Shown here in pieces: positions 1 through 6,942 of a stretch of DNA of 64,000 nucleotides. The stretch lies in the NCBI RefSeq assembly GCF_050920755.1, contig NZ_CP158480.1:2046001-2110000 (forward strand), in the 5' to 3' direction. Below the pieces are notes generated by a model, which saw nothing but the letters and a program-made list of their open reading frames with translations, did not search any database and was not told the origin of the DNA. Each line of letters begins with the position of its first letter. Position 1 is the first letter of the stretch. The position numbers and the translations under genes are program-made. This stretch comes from Oligella sp050920755. Its GTDB lineage: Bacteria; Pseudomonadota; Gammaproteobacteria; Burkholderiales; Burkholderiaceae_B.

Positions 1-133
1 GGTACCGTTTAAGTTACCGTTTTGGGTACCGTTTAGGTCTAAATCGGTAACCGTTTCCGTTTCGGTAACCGTTACTATTTCAGCAACCGTTTCTTCCTCT
101 AAATGGTTGCCGTTTTGGGTACCGTTTAGGCCG
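1..133. repeat. Iteron-like repeats inside the replication initiator gene (candidate phage origin)
   Basis: About eight or nine copies of a short core (A/G)CCGTT(T/A), most as GGTAACCGTTT or GGTACCGTTT, occur in the first 133 bases. An 18-bp segment beginning TTTTGGGTACCGTTTAG is present twice (about 21 and 114). The repeats are in one orientation and fall after the DNA-binding domain of the initiator gene, which is where lambdoid phages keep their origin. Origin function is inferred from position and repetition only. Confidence 0.55.
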
Positions 134-426
134 TCTTTTTTGCTAATATTTACATCGCAAATTTGATATCTGATCCACTTAGATCGACCGCCGTTTCCCT
201 CTTTTTTCAGCCAACCTAAAATCTCTAATTCAGTTGTAATTGTGGACACTCTTGATAGTTGGTAGCCGGTTCTTTCGGCTATCATTTCACGGCTAATGGC
301 TGATACATTTGTATCTTTTTTACGCCACGAAAGAATCGACATAAGCACTCTAATTTGTCTTAAAGTAAGCCTATCGTCTGCCAAAATATCAAAAGGAATA
401 ATTATAAAATCTGGGTTATATCTCAT
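1..426 (-). CDS. Phage replication initiator, O-like winged-helix protein (5' part; runs off the window)
   Basis: The minus strand is open from an ATG at 426 to position 1 (142 codons, no stop). The N-terminus (MRYNPDFIIIPFDILADDRL, then RQIRVLMSILSWRKK and SREMIAERTGYQLSRVSTI) reads like the replication helix-turn-helix domain of phage O-type initiators. From about residue 95 the protein becomes low-complexity with NGT/NGN and TVTET runs, encoded by the DNA repeats at 1-133. The start overlaps the upstream CII-like gene by ATGA, so the two are translationally coupled. In lambda the origin iterons lie inside gene O; the same arrangement is inferred here. Confidence 0.72.
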   Translation of the reverse strand, partial: MRYNPDFIIIPFDILADDRLTLRQIRVLMSILSWRKKDTNVSAISREMIAERTGYQLSRVSTITTELEILGWLKKEGNGGRSKWIRYQICDVNISKKDGLNGTQNGNHLEEETVAEIVTVTETETVTDLDLNGTQNGNLNGT

Positions 427-722
427 CTTCTTACCCCACACGCACCATACCCTGCCCTTGCGCAGGAACAGTGCGTACCAATTTCATTCCCGAAGGCTAG
501 ATAGTTCATATACTCGGTTGAGACGATGACTAAGCCTAAAGCCTGTAAAACCTTGTCTAGCTTGTCTAGCGTGATGCCTGAGTCGCCAGATAGCACCTTT
601 GATGGCATGCTTTCATGCCATTTTGTCGCCTCTAATATCTCGGCCTTTTTGTTCGGGTCCGTTAAAGCAGCACGTAGCGCTGTCTCAAATACCGGCTTAC
701 GCTTCAGTTCTTTCACGTTCAA
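423..722 (-). CDS. CII-like phage transcriptional regulator
   Basis: A 99-residue protein rich in helix-turn-helix-like sequence: FETALRAALTDPNKKAEILEATKWHESMPSKVLSG followed by GITLDKLDKVLQALGLVIV. The layout (a short helical regulator between Cro and the replication initiator, on the same strand) and the K(V)LSGDSGITLDKLDKVL segment resemble the CII family. It ends by ATGA overlap with the initiator gene. By analogy it would activate lysogeny promoters. The C-terminal Cys-rich tail (CSCARAGYGACG) is unusual and may only be read-through sequence. An alternative is a generic Cro-type repressor. Confidence 0.5.
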   Translation of the reverse strand: MNVKELKRKPVFETALRAALTDPNKKAEILEATKWHESMPSKVLSGDSGITLDKLDKVLQALGLVIVSTEYMNYLAFGNEIGTHCSCARAGYGACGVRR

Positions 723-786
723 CCCCCTTCAAGATTTAAAGAATGCAGCTGAACACACTAGCTGCGATGATTATTAAAAGAACCGG

Positions 787-1026
787 TTAAACAGTCTCGG
801 CAGTGTCTTCTTGGGTTGAGCCAACAACACCAATAGCTTTTTTCTGTTGCTTTGATAGCCCAACTGAAAAAATCTTAGGGTTGGCAATAATTACCGCAGG
901 CGGAATGCCTCGTTTAATCCAGTTGTGAACACGTTGCGGTCCGGTTGATTTGTCGTAACCTAGCTTTCTTGCAAGTGAAGAGCTACCGCCGTGGCGTTGA
1001 ATAATGTCTTTTGCTTTTAGTTTCAT
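787..1026 (-). CDS. Cro-like repressor
   Basis: A 79-residue protein beginning MKLKAKDIIQRHGGSSSLARKLGY, then PQRVHNWIKRGIPPAVI: a compact helix-turn-helix of the Cro/YdaS type, where residues about 15-45 form the DNA-binding unit. It is transcribed divergently from the CI-like gene at 1143 with operators in the 116-bp gap between them. This gene order (cro, then cII, then O) is the lambda rightward early operon. It is expected to repress the CI promoter and favour lytic growth. Confidence 0.65.
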   Translation of the reverse strand: MKLKAKDIIQRHGGSSSLARKLGYDKSTGPQRVHNWIKRGIPPAVIIANPKIFSVGLSKQQKKAIGVVGSTQEDTAETV

Positions 1027-1069
1027 TTATTGCTCCGAGCATCAATTGCATTAAATTGACATTATTTAT

Positions 1070-1130
1070 TAAACCAAATGTTTAGCCGTTAGTCAACATT
1101 TTGATTAACACGATTTAAACAAAATGTTGT
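1070..1130. promoter_or_regulatory. CI/Cro operator region
   Basis: The gap between cro and cI holds a perfect 15-bp dyad TAAAC-CAAAT-GTTTA (1070-1084) and a near copy TAAACAAAATGTTGT (1116-1130). The second is also half of a wider inverted repeat, CAACATTTTG (1094-1103) with CAAAATGTTG (1120-1129). The same TAAAC-N5-GTTTA dyad recurs at 3472-3486 inside another phage promoter. Assignment to CI or Cro is inferred from position. Confidence 0.62.
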
Positions 1131-1142
1131 AACTTCGAGAAT

Positions 1143-1826
1143 ATGAGTACTAACATGCACCCAAGCACAAAACGCTTATACGAGATAGTGCGAGACAATA
1201 AACCCGAGATTAAGACTCAGGCTGATTTAGCACGGCTATTTAATACCTCGTCTCAAGTCATTAAGAATTGGGAAAATAGAGGCGTACCTGCGCAAACTGC
1301 CATTGAGGTCGAATCAATGTTTGGCGTGTCGCCAACGCTATTAATGACAGGCAAAGCACCTAAGCGTCAAAGCAAGCCGCTTGAACCCGGAGTTGTTCGT
1401 TTTGACAAGCTAGATATTAGCCCTCACGCCGGAAGCGGCGCACAGCCGATTGATTCCCCTAGCGTCGTGGATACGATTGAAGTATTAGAGTCTTGGGCTT
1501 TTGAAAAACTGGGGACAAATAACCCGGAAAAAATAAAAATAGTCACTAATAAGGGGGTATCAATGTCGCCGACAATTAAAGATGGAGACATTTTGTTTGT
1601 CGATGTTACTACTCGATTTTTTGACGGTGACGGCATTTATGTGATTGACTGGAACGGTCGCTTGTTGACCAAACGCCTAATCGCTAAATTGGATAACAGA
1701 ATAGCCATCAGCAGCGACAATAAATCACCCGAGTATGAGACTGAGTACGTTGATATTAATAGCCAAGACAGACTATTCATCTGCGGTAAGGTGAAGGCTT
1801 ATTTCAGCTTGAGAGAGGTTGTTTAA
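1143..1826 (+). CDS. CI-like phage repressor (HTH plus S24 LexA-type peptidase)
   Basis: 227 residues. Residues about 20-50 are an XRE-type helix-turn-helix (QADLARLFNTSSQVIKNWENRGVP). The C-terminal half is an S24 self-cleavage domain: GVSMSPTIKDGDILFVD carries the nucleophilic Ser, and LLTKRLI carries the general-base Lys. A candidate Ala-Gly cleavage bond lies in PHAGSG, near residue 97, in the linker. The protein should bind the flanking dyads, hold the prophage silent, and be inactivated after DNA damage via RecA. It is divergent from cro. Confidence 0.85.
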   Translation: MSTNMHPSTKRLYEIVRDNKPEIKTQADLARLFNTSSQVIKNWENRGVPAQTAIEVESMFGVSPTLLMTGKAPKRQSKPLEPGVVRFDKLDISPHAGSGAQPIDSPSVVDTIEVLESWAFEKLGTNNPEKIKIVTNKGVSMSPTIKDGDILFVDVTTRFFDGDGIYVIDWNGRLLTKRLIAKLDNRIAISSDNKSPEYETEYVDINSQDRLFICGKVKAYFSLREVV

Positions 1827-1900
1827 GCATCATGAGTAATGGCAACCACAAAGTTTGTGGTTTATGTAACGAAAGTTAAACTTACTAAGGAGTTATATCA

Positions 1901-2458
1901 GTGCAAAATGACGCAAAAAAACAACCAATTAAATATACCCTAAAAGAACTTACGGCTGAAGTTATTTCAAATACAAAAAAGGCATGGGAAAGAGACTCAT
2001 CTGACCCTGAGGCTTTTGAGATTGAAAACGGAGTTCTGTTTGATATCATAAGCAGTTATATCGATTACGATATAGATAGTTCAAATAAATCTGTATTCTA
2101 TGGTATATTTACAGAAGAAGATTCAGGTTATGCCGAAGCGTTTGTGGAACTAATTGTTGCTCAGAGAGGTCAAAAAGGCATGACCAAGATGATGAAGCTG
2201 TGGTCTAGCCCAAAATATTGGGATGTAGATTCATATAGAAATGAGCTAGCTCATATCTATGCAACAGCCATAATCGAAACGATGCAGAAAGGGTTTCGAG
2301 ATTCGCACAAATTAGTTAAAATTTATGCTAGAAACGACTACATGATGACGATTTTAAATGTTATTTATAATCGTCTATCTGAAAAAACCAGAGAAGGAGC
2401 TATTACTAGCATAGCCTCCCGATTTGAAGGTAGATGGCTAGTCATTGAGTCTGTCTAA
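1901..2458 (+). CDS. Unrecognised phage protein downstream of the repressor (possible moron)
   Basis: 185 residues starting at GTG 1901, chosen because AAGGAG lies about 10 bp upstream. The protein is soluble, mixed helical and rich in Asp/Glu/Tyr, with no signal peptide or membrane segment; I do not recognise a family. It follows the CI-like gene by 74 bp on the same strand, so it is probably expressed in the lysogen together with the repressor. That is the classic location of superinfection-exclusion or other morons, but nothing in the sequence proves such a role. Confidence 0.6.
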   Translation: MQNDAKKQPIKYTLKELTAEVISNTKKAWERDSSDPEAFEIENGVLFDIISSYIDYDIDSSNKSVFYGIFTEEDSGYAEAFVELIVAQRGQKGMTKMMKLWSSPKYWDVDSYRNELAHIYATAIIETMQKGFRDSHKLVKIYARNDYMMTILNVIYNRLSEKTREGAITSIASRFEGRWLVIESV

Positions 2459-2499
2459 TTTTTGATTTTATTTACACAAGCCACTAGGAGAGTTAACGT

Positions 2500-2637
2500 A
2501 TGGATACCGAATTTGATGTCATTAAAAGAGCCATCGAAGTGGGGGTCAAAGAAGCGTTCGAAATGCTAAGCAGTGAATCTATTTATGAAGCATTTTTTGG
2601 CCCCGACAGCGAAGAGTTTTTGGCGAAAGCAGCATAA
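2500..2637 (+). CDS. Small phage protein, 45 residues
   Basis: An ORF from ATG 2500 (MDTEFDVIKRAIEVGVKEAF...) to TAA 2637 with a good AGGAG ribosome site at 2486-2490. It reads as a single acidic amphipathic helix pair with no recognised family. It lies 41 bp after the previous gene and just before a strong terminator at 2656, so it is the last gene of the CI transcript. Confidence 0.55.
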   Translation: MDTEFDVIKRAIEVGVKEAFEMLSSESIYEAFFGPDSEEFLAKAA

Positions 2638-2655
2638 ATACTCTTCTCCTTATGA

Positions 2656-2676
2656 AACCCGCTTCGGCGGGTTTTT
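2656..2676 (+). terminator. Rho-independent terminator
   Basis: GC-rich hairpin AACCCGC-TTCG-GCGGGTT with a UUCG-type loop followed by a T run. It closes the rightward CI / 185-aa / 45-aa transcript. The leftward higBA genes end just after it, and the A-rich side could serve them as well. Confidence 0.85.
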
Positions 2677-2694
2677 CTTGATCAAAACATGAGG

Positions 2695-3000
2695 TTAAGC
2701 ATTCACGTGATCCTCATCTTTTACTGCAATTAACTTCAAGCCTAAAGCTCCTAAGACCTTATAAATAGTTCCATAACGAGGATCCGCTCCCTCTCTCAAC
2801 GCTTTATAAAGTGACTCTCGCCCAATGCCGGCATCTTTAGCAATCTGAGTCATACCTCTAGCTTTAGCAACAACTCCTAAGGCATGTGCCAATTCTGCCG
2901 GGTCACCCTCTTCAATCACAAGATTAATGTAGTTTTTAATATCTTCCTCGGAATTGAGTATTTCAGCCATATCAAAAGGCTTTAAATCTACTTTAGTCAT
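2695..3000 (-). CDS. HigA-type antitoxin (addiction module antidote)
   Basis: 101 residues. The segment AHALGVVAKARGMTQIAKDAGIGRESLYKALREG (residues about 38-72) is the helix-turn-helix of the addiction-module antidote family that pairs with HigB/RelE-like killers. The N-terminal FDMAEILNSEEDIKNYINLVIEEGD is typical of that family. It overlaps the toxin gene by 8 bp, toxin first, as in higBA. It should neutralise the toxin and repress the operon, probably through the dyad at 3325. Confidence 0.85.
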   Translation of the reverse strand: MTKVDLKPFDMAEILNSEEDIKNYINLVIEEGDPAELAHALGVVAKARGMTQIAKDAGIGRESLYKALREGADPRYGTIYKVLGALGLKLIAVKDEDHVNA

Positions 3001-3301
3001 ATTCTGCTCCTAATGTCTTAGATAGTTCAATCACTCGCTTAATATCTTTTTGTTGATTGCTTTTATCACCACCACCAAGCATGATGATTAACACATCTCC
3101 TCGTTGCACATAATACATCCTCCAACCCGGCCCAAAAAACTCCCTCATCTCATAGACCCCCTCCCCTACATGCTTAACATCACCCAAGTTTCCACGCTGT
3201 GCCCTATCTAATCGACGAGCTAAACGAACCTTAGTAGTTGAGTCCTTAAGGCTATTTAGCCAGTCATCAAATTCAGGATGCTGAATAACATTAAACATCA
3301 A
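2993..3301 (-). CDS. HigB/RelE-family toxin (addiction module killer)
   Basis: 102 residues of the RelE/ParE fold: FDDWLNSLKDSTTKVRLARRLDRAQRGNLGDVKHVGEGVYEMREFFGPGWRMYYV is the signature of the HigB-like killer family. A mRNA-interferase role is expected from the family. It is the first gene of a two-gene operon with the antitoxin. Carriage inside a prophage suggests a role in stabilising the element or in defence against other phages (inference). Confidence 0.86.
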   Translation of the reverse strand: MMFNVIQHPEFDDWLNSLKDSTTKVRLARRLDRAQRGNLGDVKHVGEGVYEMREFFGPGWRMYYVQRGDVLIIMLGGGDKSNQQKDIKRVIELSKTLGAEYD

Positions 3302-3324
3302 TAAACCCTATGATTTATAGCATA

Positions 3325-3344
3325 TTGTATTCGATAGAATACAA
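3325..3344. promoter_or_regulatory. Dyad operator upstream of higBA
   Basis: Perfect inverted repeat TTGTATTC-GATA-GAATACAA, 24 bp upstream of the toxin start codon. This is the expected site for autoregulation by the HigA-type antitoxin. Confidence 0.6.
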
Positions 3345-3461
3345 AATAGCAATAAAAACTTTTGTGATGTTTTGAAACAACATTGCGATAAATCACCTAG
3401 CTTAAACGCAACGTTGATGTCTTTATATGCCAATTAGATAAACATAAAGTTTAAATAACTG

Positions 3462-3490
3462 TTGACATTCTTAAACATTGAGTTTAATAT
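3462..3490 (+). promoter_or_regulatory. Strong phage early promoter with CI-type operator between -35 and -10
   Basis: TTGACA (3462-3467), a 17-bp spacer and TAATAT (3485-3490) make a near-consensus sigma-70 promoter. The 15-bp dyad TAAACATTGAGTTTA (3472-3486) fills the spacer and matches the operator at 1070-1084 in all ten arm positions. The repressor would therefore shut off the whole rightward recombination/replication operon from 3498 onward. Confidence 0.75.
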
Positions 3491-3497
3491 TTTAATC

Positions 3498-3798
3498 ATG
3501 CAGTTAACAGCACCCGAACATCTCGGTATAAAGATGGAGCCGCGGCGGCAGCCCACTTAGGGACAATGCGGTAAGGAAAGCAGCAATGCGAGTACTTAAG
3601 CTGCTACGTGCCAGCATCTGGGAACAGCGTAGCAAATAGCTTTAAGCACTTTCAACGAGAGTTTTTAAAGCTATTAAGCAAAGGACAAGCCGGGCGTGCG
3701 CAGGCGTTATTCACCTGCTAAATAAAACATAGCTTTGTTTTGCAAATTGGTAACGAGAAAACGAATTAAAACCACGCCTAGCTTGTGCTAAATAATTC
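3498..3798 (+). other. Transcribed phage leader: possible leaderless 20-aa ORF and structured RNA
   Basis: About 300 bases between the promoter and tRNA-Gly. An ATG at 3498, only 8 bases after the -10 hexamer, opens a 20-residue ORF (ends 3560; protein MQLTAPEHLGIKMEPRRQPT) that would be leaderless if the start site is as predicted. After it come GC-rich, hairpin-prone segments without an ORF or terminator. It may be an untranslated regulatory RNA, a small gene, or both. I do not recognise it. Confidence 0.4.
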
Positions 3799-3872
3799 GC
3801 GGGTATGACGTAATGGTAGCGTAGCGGTCTTCCAAACCGCCTGTACCGGTTCAAGTCCGGTTGCCCGCTCCA
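3799..3872 (+). tRNA. tRNA-Gly (anticodon TCC), prophage-encoded
   Basis: 74 bases including an encoded CCA. The acceptor stem GCGGGTA pairs with TGCCCGC (one G-T pair). The anticodon stem GCGGT/ACCGC holds loop CTTCCAA with anticodon TCC, and the T arm is CCGGTTCAAGTCCGG. It lies in the phage early operon 15 bp before the next gene. Phage tRNAs are usually taken as helping codon usage or replacing host tRNAs cut by defence nucleases. Confidence 0.93.
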
Positions 3873-3887
3873 GATTAAGGGGTAGAG

Positions 3888-4193
3888 ATGGAAAAACTAA
3901 TTAAACAAGTAGAGCTATTAAAAGAGCTGCTGTATTTAGCTCCCACCGATTGCCTGAGCTGCCCTAAGCGTGATTATTGGTTTGGCAATAGAGAGATGCC
4001 GGGAGAGCTGGCGTGCTTTGAAGAGTGCGACGACCGCAACAACTGGCAAGAACTGCTTTACGTATTTGATGACGTGAAAAAAGCAGAGCCAAAAGATAAA
4101 TACAGCGATGAATATGACGAGTGGGCAGAGCTGCACGATTCTCTAGCAGACGATATCGGCGAGCTACGCGGAAAAAGCGAGGTGTTCTCATGA
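3888..4193 (+). CDS. Hypothetical phage protein with a Cys cluster
   Basis: 101 residues. Cys residues at CLSCPKRD (about 22-25) and CFEECDD (about 43-47) suggest a small metal site; the C-terminal half is acidic and helical. No family is recognised. It follows the tRNA-Gly by 15 bp and overlaps the next small gene by ATGA, so it belongs to the early operon. Confidence 0.6.
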   Translation: MEKLIKQVELLKELLYLAPTDCLSCPKRDYWFGNREMPGELACFEECDDRNNWQELLYVFDDVKKAEPKDKYSDEYDEWAELHDSLADDIGELRGKSEVFS

Positions 4194-4288
4194 GGGGTTT
4201 TTGGTTTTGGTTTTGGGAAATTACAGGTGCGGTGGCGCTGTTTGTGCTGCCCTTTATTTACTGGATTTTACTATCACCATTTTTTTAA
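4190..4288 (+). CDS. Tiny phage membrane protein, 32 residues
   Basis: ATG 4190 overlaps the previous stop as ATGA. The product begins MRGFWFWFWE and continues as one hydrophobic segment (TGAVALFVLPFIYWILL) to TAA at 4288. Tight coupling on both sides (the next gene's ribosome site AAAGGAG abuts its stop) supports its reality. Function unknown; single-span phage peptides of this size are common. Confidence 0.55.
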   Translation: MRGFWFWFWEITGAVALFVLPFIYWILLSPFF

Positions 4289-4299
4289 AGGAGCGCGAG

Positions 4300-5196
4300 A
4301 TGGGCAGAGCTGAATTTTTAGCACAAAGACGTAAAGGCATCGGGGGCAGTGACATTGCGGCTGTGCTGGGCTTAAGCAAGTGGAAGACACCTTATGAGGT
4401 ATGGGAAGACAAGTTAGGGTTATCAACCCCCACACCCGATAACGAAGCCATGTTGTGGGGTCGTGAGCTTGAACCAGTGATAAGACAGCAATATGCAGAG
4501 CGTACGGGTCGAGAAGTGATAACTCCTAGCAAGATGCTAGCACACAAAGAGCACCCTTTTTTAATTGCTAATTTAGATGGTTTTACAACGGACAACCGTA
4601 TTGTCGAAATTAAAACCGCACGCTTAGCGAATGAATGGGGTGAGCCTGGCACTGATGAAGTGCCAATCGCGTACCTCTTGCAAGTTCAGCACTACATGTT
4701 AGTTACTGGTTTTGAAGTGGCTGATATTGCCGTGCTTATCTCAGGATCGGACTATCGCCAGTATGAAGTTAAAGCGGACAAAGAATTGCACAGCATGCTG
4801 ATAGATGAAGCAACGCAATTTTGGAGGTGTGTAGAAACAAAAACGCCCCCTGCCCCAGTGAGTTACGCAGATGCGGTATCACGCTATGGCAAACACAGTA
4901 GCGCCGGTGAAGTCACGGCAACGGCTGAGATTGAAGAACATGTTCTATCAATTAAAAACATTAAAGAGCGTATCAAGGAACTTGAGCAGAAAGAGCAAGA
5001 ACATAGGGCAGAAATCATGTTAGCCCTTGGTGAGAAAGATACCCTAATTGATTTGGAAGGTAATCAACTCGTTACATGGCGCTTAGCTAAGCCTACCGTG
5101 CGCTTTGACGCTAAAGCGTTTGAAGCAGCTCACCCTGAGCTTTATAAGCAATTTAGAAAGACTGGCGAAGCATCACGCCGATTTTTAGTTAAGTAA
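4300..5196 (+). CDS. YqaJ-family phage recombinase / lambda Exo-like nuclease
   Basis: 298 residues from ATG 4300, chosen over an upstream in-frame start because AAAGGAG lies at 4287-4293. The N-terminus RRKGIGGSDIAAVLGLSKWKTPYEVWEDKLG and the catalytic core NLDGFTTDNRIVEIKTA (Asp, then Glu-x-Lys) define the YqaJ exonuclease fold. Residues about 225-265 form a charged coiled coil. It should resect double-stranded phage DNA 5' to 3' to feed single-strand annealing. The next genes encode a probable partner and SSB. Confidence 0.88.
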   Translation: MGRAEFLAQRRKGIGGSDIAAVLGLSKWKTPYEVWEDKLGLSTPTPDNEAMLWGRELEPVIRQQYAERTGREVITPSKMLAHKEHPFLIANLDGFTTDNRIVEIKTARLANEWGEPGTDEVPIAYLLQVQHYMLVTGFEVADIAVLISGSDYRQYEVKADKELHSMLIDEATQFWRCVETKTPPAPVSYADAVSRYGKHSSAGEVTATAEIEEHVLSIKNIKERIKELEQKEQEHRAEIMLALGEKDTLIDLEGNQLVTWRLAKPTVRFDAKAFEAAHPELYKQFRKTGEASRRFLVK

Positions 5197-5219
5197 TTTA
5201 CATAATTTTGGAGAGAGCT

Positions 5220-6092
5220 ATGAATAATTTAATTAGTAATCCGTTCGGCGATGGTCAAAACGTTGTAGCACGCCCAAGCAGTGGCGCATTATCCAATACC
5301 GACCAACAAAGAGCTATTGCAGAGGTTCAGGCGGCGATGGTAGTTGCTCGCTCTAACCCGCGCAATCCAGTGCAAGCCATGGATAACATTCTTAACGCTT
5401 GTACACGTCAATCATTAGCGGAGTCAGCAATTTATCAATATGCTCGAGGTGGTACGGATATTAGTGGTCCTAGTATCAGATTGGCGGAAGCAGTGGCGCA
5501 ACACTGGGGCAATATTCAGTTTGGTGTACGTGAAATTGACCAGAGCAACGGCTCTTCTACGGTTCAGGCGTATGCGTGGGATGTAGAGACCAATACACGC
5601 CGTGAAATGGTGTTCCAAGTCCCTCACATTAGAAACACACGCAACGGTTCATATCAGCTAACCGACGCCCGCGATATTTACGAATTGGTAGCAAGTCAAG
5701 GAGCAAGACGTTTAAGAGCGTGCATTTTATCAGTGATACCAGGCGATGTAATCGAAGCGGCAGTAAAACAATGCAACACCACGCTTTTATCAACCGCTGA
5801 TGTATCTGAGGAAAGCATAAAAAAGTTAGTCATTGCCTTTGAGGGGTTTGGTATAACTAAAAACCAGATTGAAAAACGCATCCAAAGACGCTTAAGCGCA
5901 ATTCAGTCAGCTCAGGTAGTGCAGCTTAGAAATATTTATGTTTCATTGCGTGATGGCATGAGCTCACCAGAGGAGTGGTTTGAGCCTGAAGAAGAACAAC
6001 CAAAGACTGATAAAGAAAAAACCGAAAAACCAGCCACTAAAACAGCGGCTTTAAAGGAAACCTTGGCAGCACGCAAAGAACAAGGCCAATAG
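5220..6092 (+). CDS. Phage recombination-region protein (candidate single-strand annealing partner)
   Basis: 290 residues from ATG 5220 (ribosome site GGAGAG at 5210). Residues about 60-190 (AESAIYQYARGGTDISGPSIRLAEAVAQHWGNIQFG through VASQGARRLRACILSVIPGDVIEAA) are a conserved-looking core; the C-terminal tail is Lys/Glu-rich. It sits between the YqaJ exonuclease and SSB, the place normally taken by RecT/Erf-like annealing proteins. The sequence is not a RecT or Erf that I recognise, so the annealing role is inference. Confidence 0.6.
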   Translation: MNNLISNPFGDGQNVVARPSSGALSNTDQQRAIAEVQAAMVVARSNPRNPVQAMDNILNACTRQSLAESAIYQYARGGTDISGPSIRLAEAVAQHWGNIQFGVREIDQSNGSSTVQAYAWDVETNTRREMVFQVPHIRNTRNGSYQLTDARDIYELVASQGARRLRACILSVIPGDVIEAAVKQCNTTLLSTADVSEESIKKLVIAFEGFGITKNQIEKRIQRRLSAIQSAQVVQLRNIYVSLRDGMSSPEEWFEPEEEQPKTDKEKTEKPATKTAALKETLAARKEQGQ

Positions 6093-6147
6093 TTAAACAC
6101 AAAGCAACTGTTTCCATTTTGGAAATGGTTGCCTTAGGAGAAACACA

Positions 6148-6651
6148 GTGAGTGTTAATAAAGTGATCCTAGTCGGCCGCTTAGGCGGTGACCCTGAAGT
6201 GCGGGCAAGCCAATCAGGGGTTTCTGTCGCTAATATCAGCCTTGCCACTAATCACGTTGCTTACGACCGTGACGGTAATAAAAATGAAAGCACCGAATGG
6301 CACCGTGTGGTGTTCTTCGGACGACAGGCTGAAGTATGTGAGCAGTATTTGCGTAAAGGCAGTCAGATTTATGTTGAGGGGCGTTTGCAGACTGAAAAGT
6401 ACAAAGACCGAGACGGTGTCGAGCGATACGTAACTAAAGTCATTGGCGATAAATTGCAGATGCTGGGCAGCCGTGATGATGGACAGAATAGCGCGCAGCA
6501 ACAAAATCCTGCTGATGGCTGGGGTAACGTCCACAAAAACAACAGCAACTTTGCTTCAGGGGGCAAAGCCCCCGGAAACGATTACGCACGTGCCAAAGAC
6601 GGCGGAGCGGTCAGTGAGATTTCTGAAGTCAAAGATGATTTGCCGTTCTAA
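6148..6651 (+). CDS. ssb: Phage single-stranded DNA-binding protein
   Basis: 167 residues beginning MSVNKVILVGRLGGDPEVR at GTG 6148 (TAGGAG upstream). Residues 1-110 form the SSB OB-fold (STEWHRVVFFGRQAEVCEQYLRKGSQIYVEGRLQTEKYKDRDG). A Gln/Asn/Gly-rich linker follows, and the acidic tip DDLPF recruits partner proteins. It works with the upstream exonuclease and annealing-type proteins in phage replication. It differs from the chromosomal SSB-like gene at 45604. Confidence 0.95.
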   Translation: MSVNKVILVGRLGGDPEVRASQSGVSVANISLATNHVAYDRDGNKNESTEWHRVVFFGRQAEVCEQYLRKGSQIYVEGRLQTEKYKDRDGVERYVTKVIGDKLQMLGSRDDGQNSAQQQNPADGWGNVHKNNSNFASGGKAPGNDYARAKDGGAVSEISEVKDDLPF

Positions 6652-6660
6652 AGGTGAGCG

Positions 6661-6783
6661 ATGATTAATAGACTGCCGCAGAGGGCGAAAACGATTATCT
6701 ACTACTACAAGTACTACCGTAGTTCACCACACTATTACAGCCGCTTAAAGGCAATTAGAACGGTTTTGTGGTTGATTTCGTAA
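6661..6783 (+). CDS. Small basic Tyr-rich phage protein, 40 residues
   Basis: ATG 6661 to TAA 6783; AAAGGTGAG lies just upstream and the gene starts 9 bp after ssb. The product (MINRLPQRAKTIIYYYKYYR...) is strongly basic and aromatic. No family is recognised. Position and ribosome site are the only support. Confidence 0.45.
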   Translation: MINRLPQRAKTIIYYYKYYRSSPHYYSRLKAIRTVLWLIS

Positions 6784-6942
6784 CGGTTTCTAAGCAGCTC
6801 CTTTTTAGCTAGAAGTAACGGTGGCGAATAGTGATTTGCCGATGGCGTACCAGAACGCCAGTTTTAACTGTCAAGTAATCCTTGATAATTGGGGATAAAA
6901 AACAGCGCGTTTTTAAACGATATGGTTTGGGAGATTTTAAAA

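Noticed and set aside
423..777. Rightward ORF at 526-777 opposite the CII-like gene
   Set aside because: It is the antisense shadow of a gene that fits the phage operon and has coupled overlaps.
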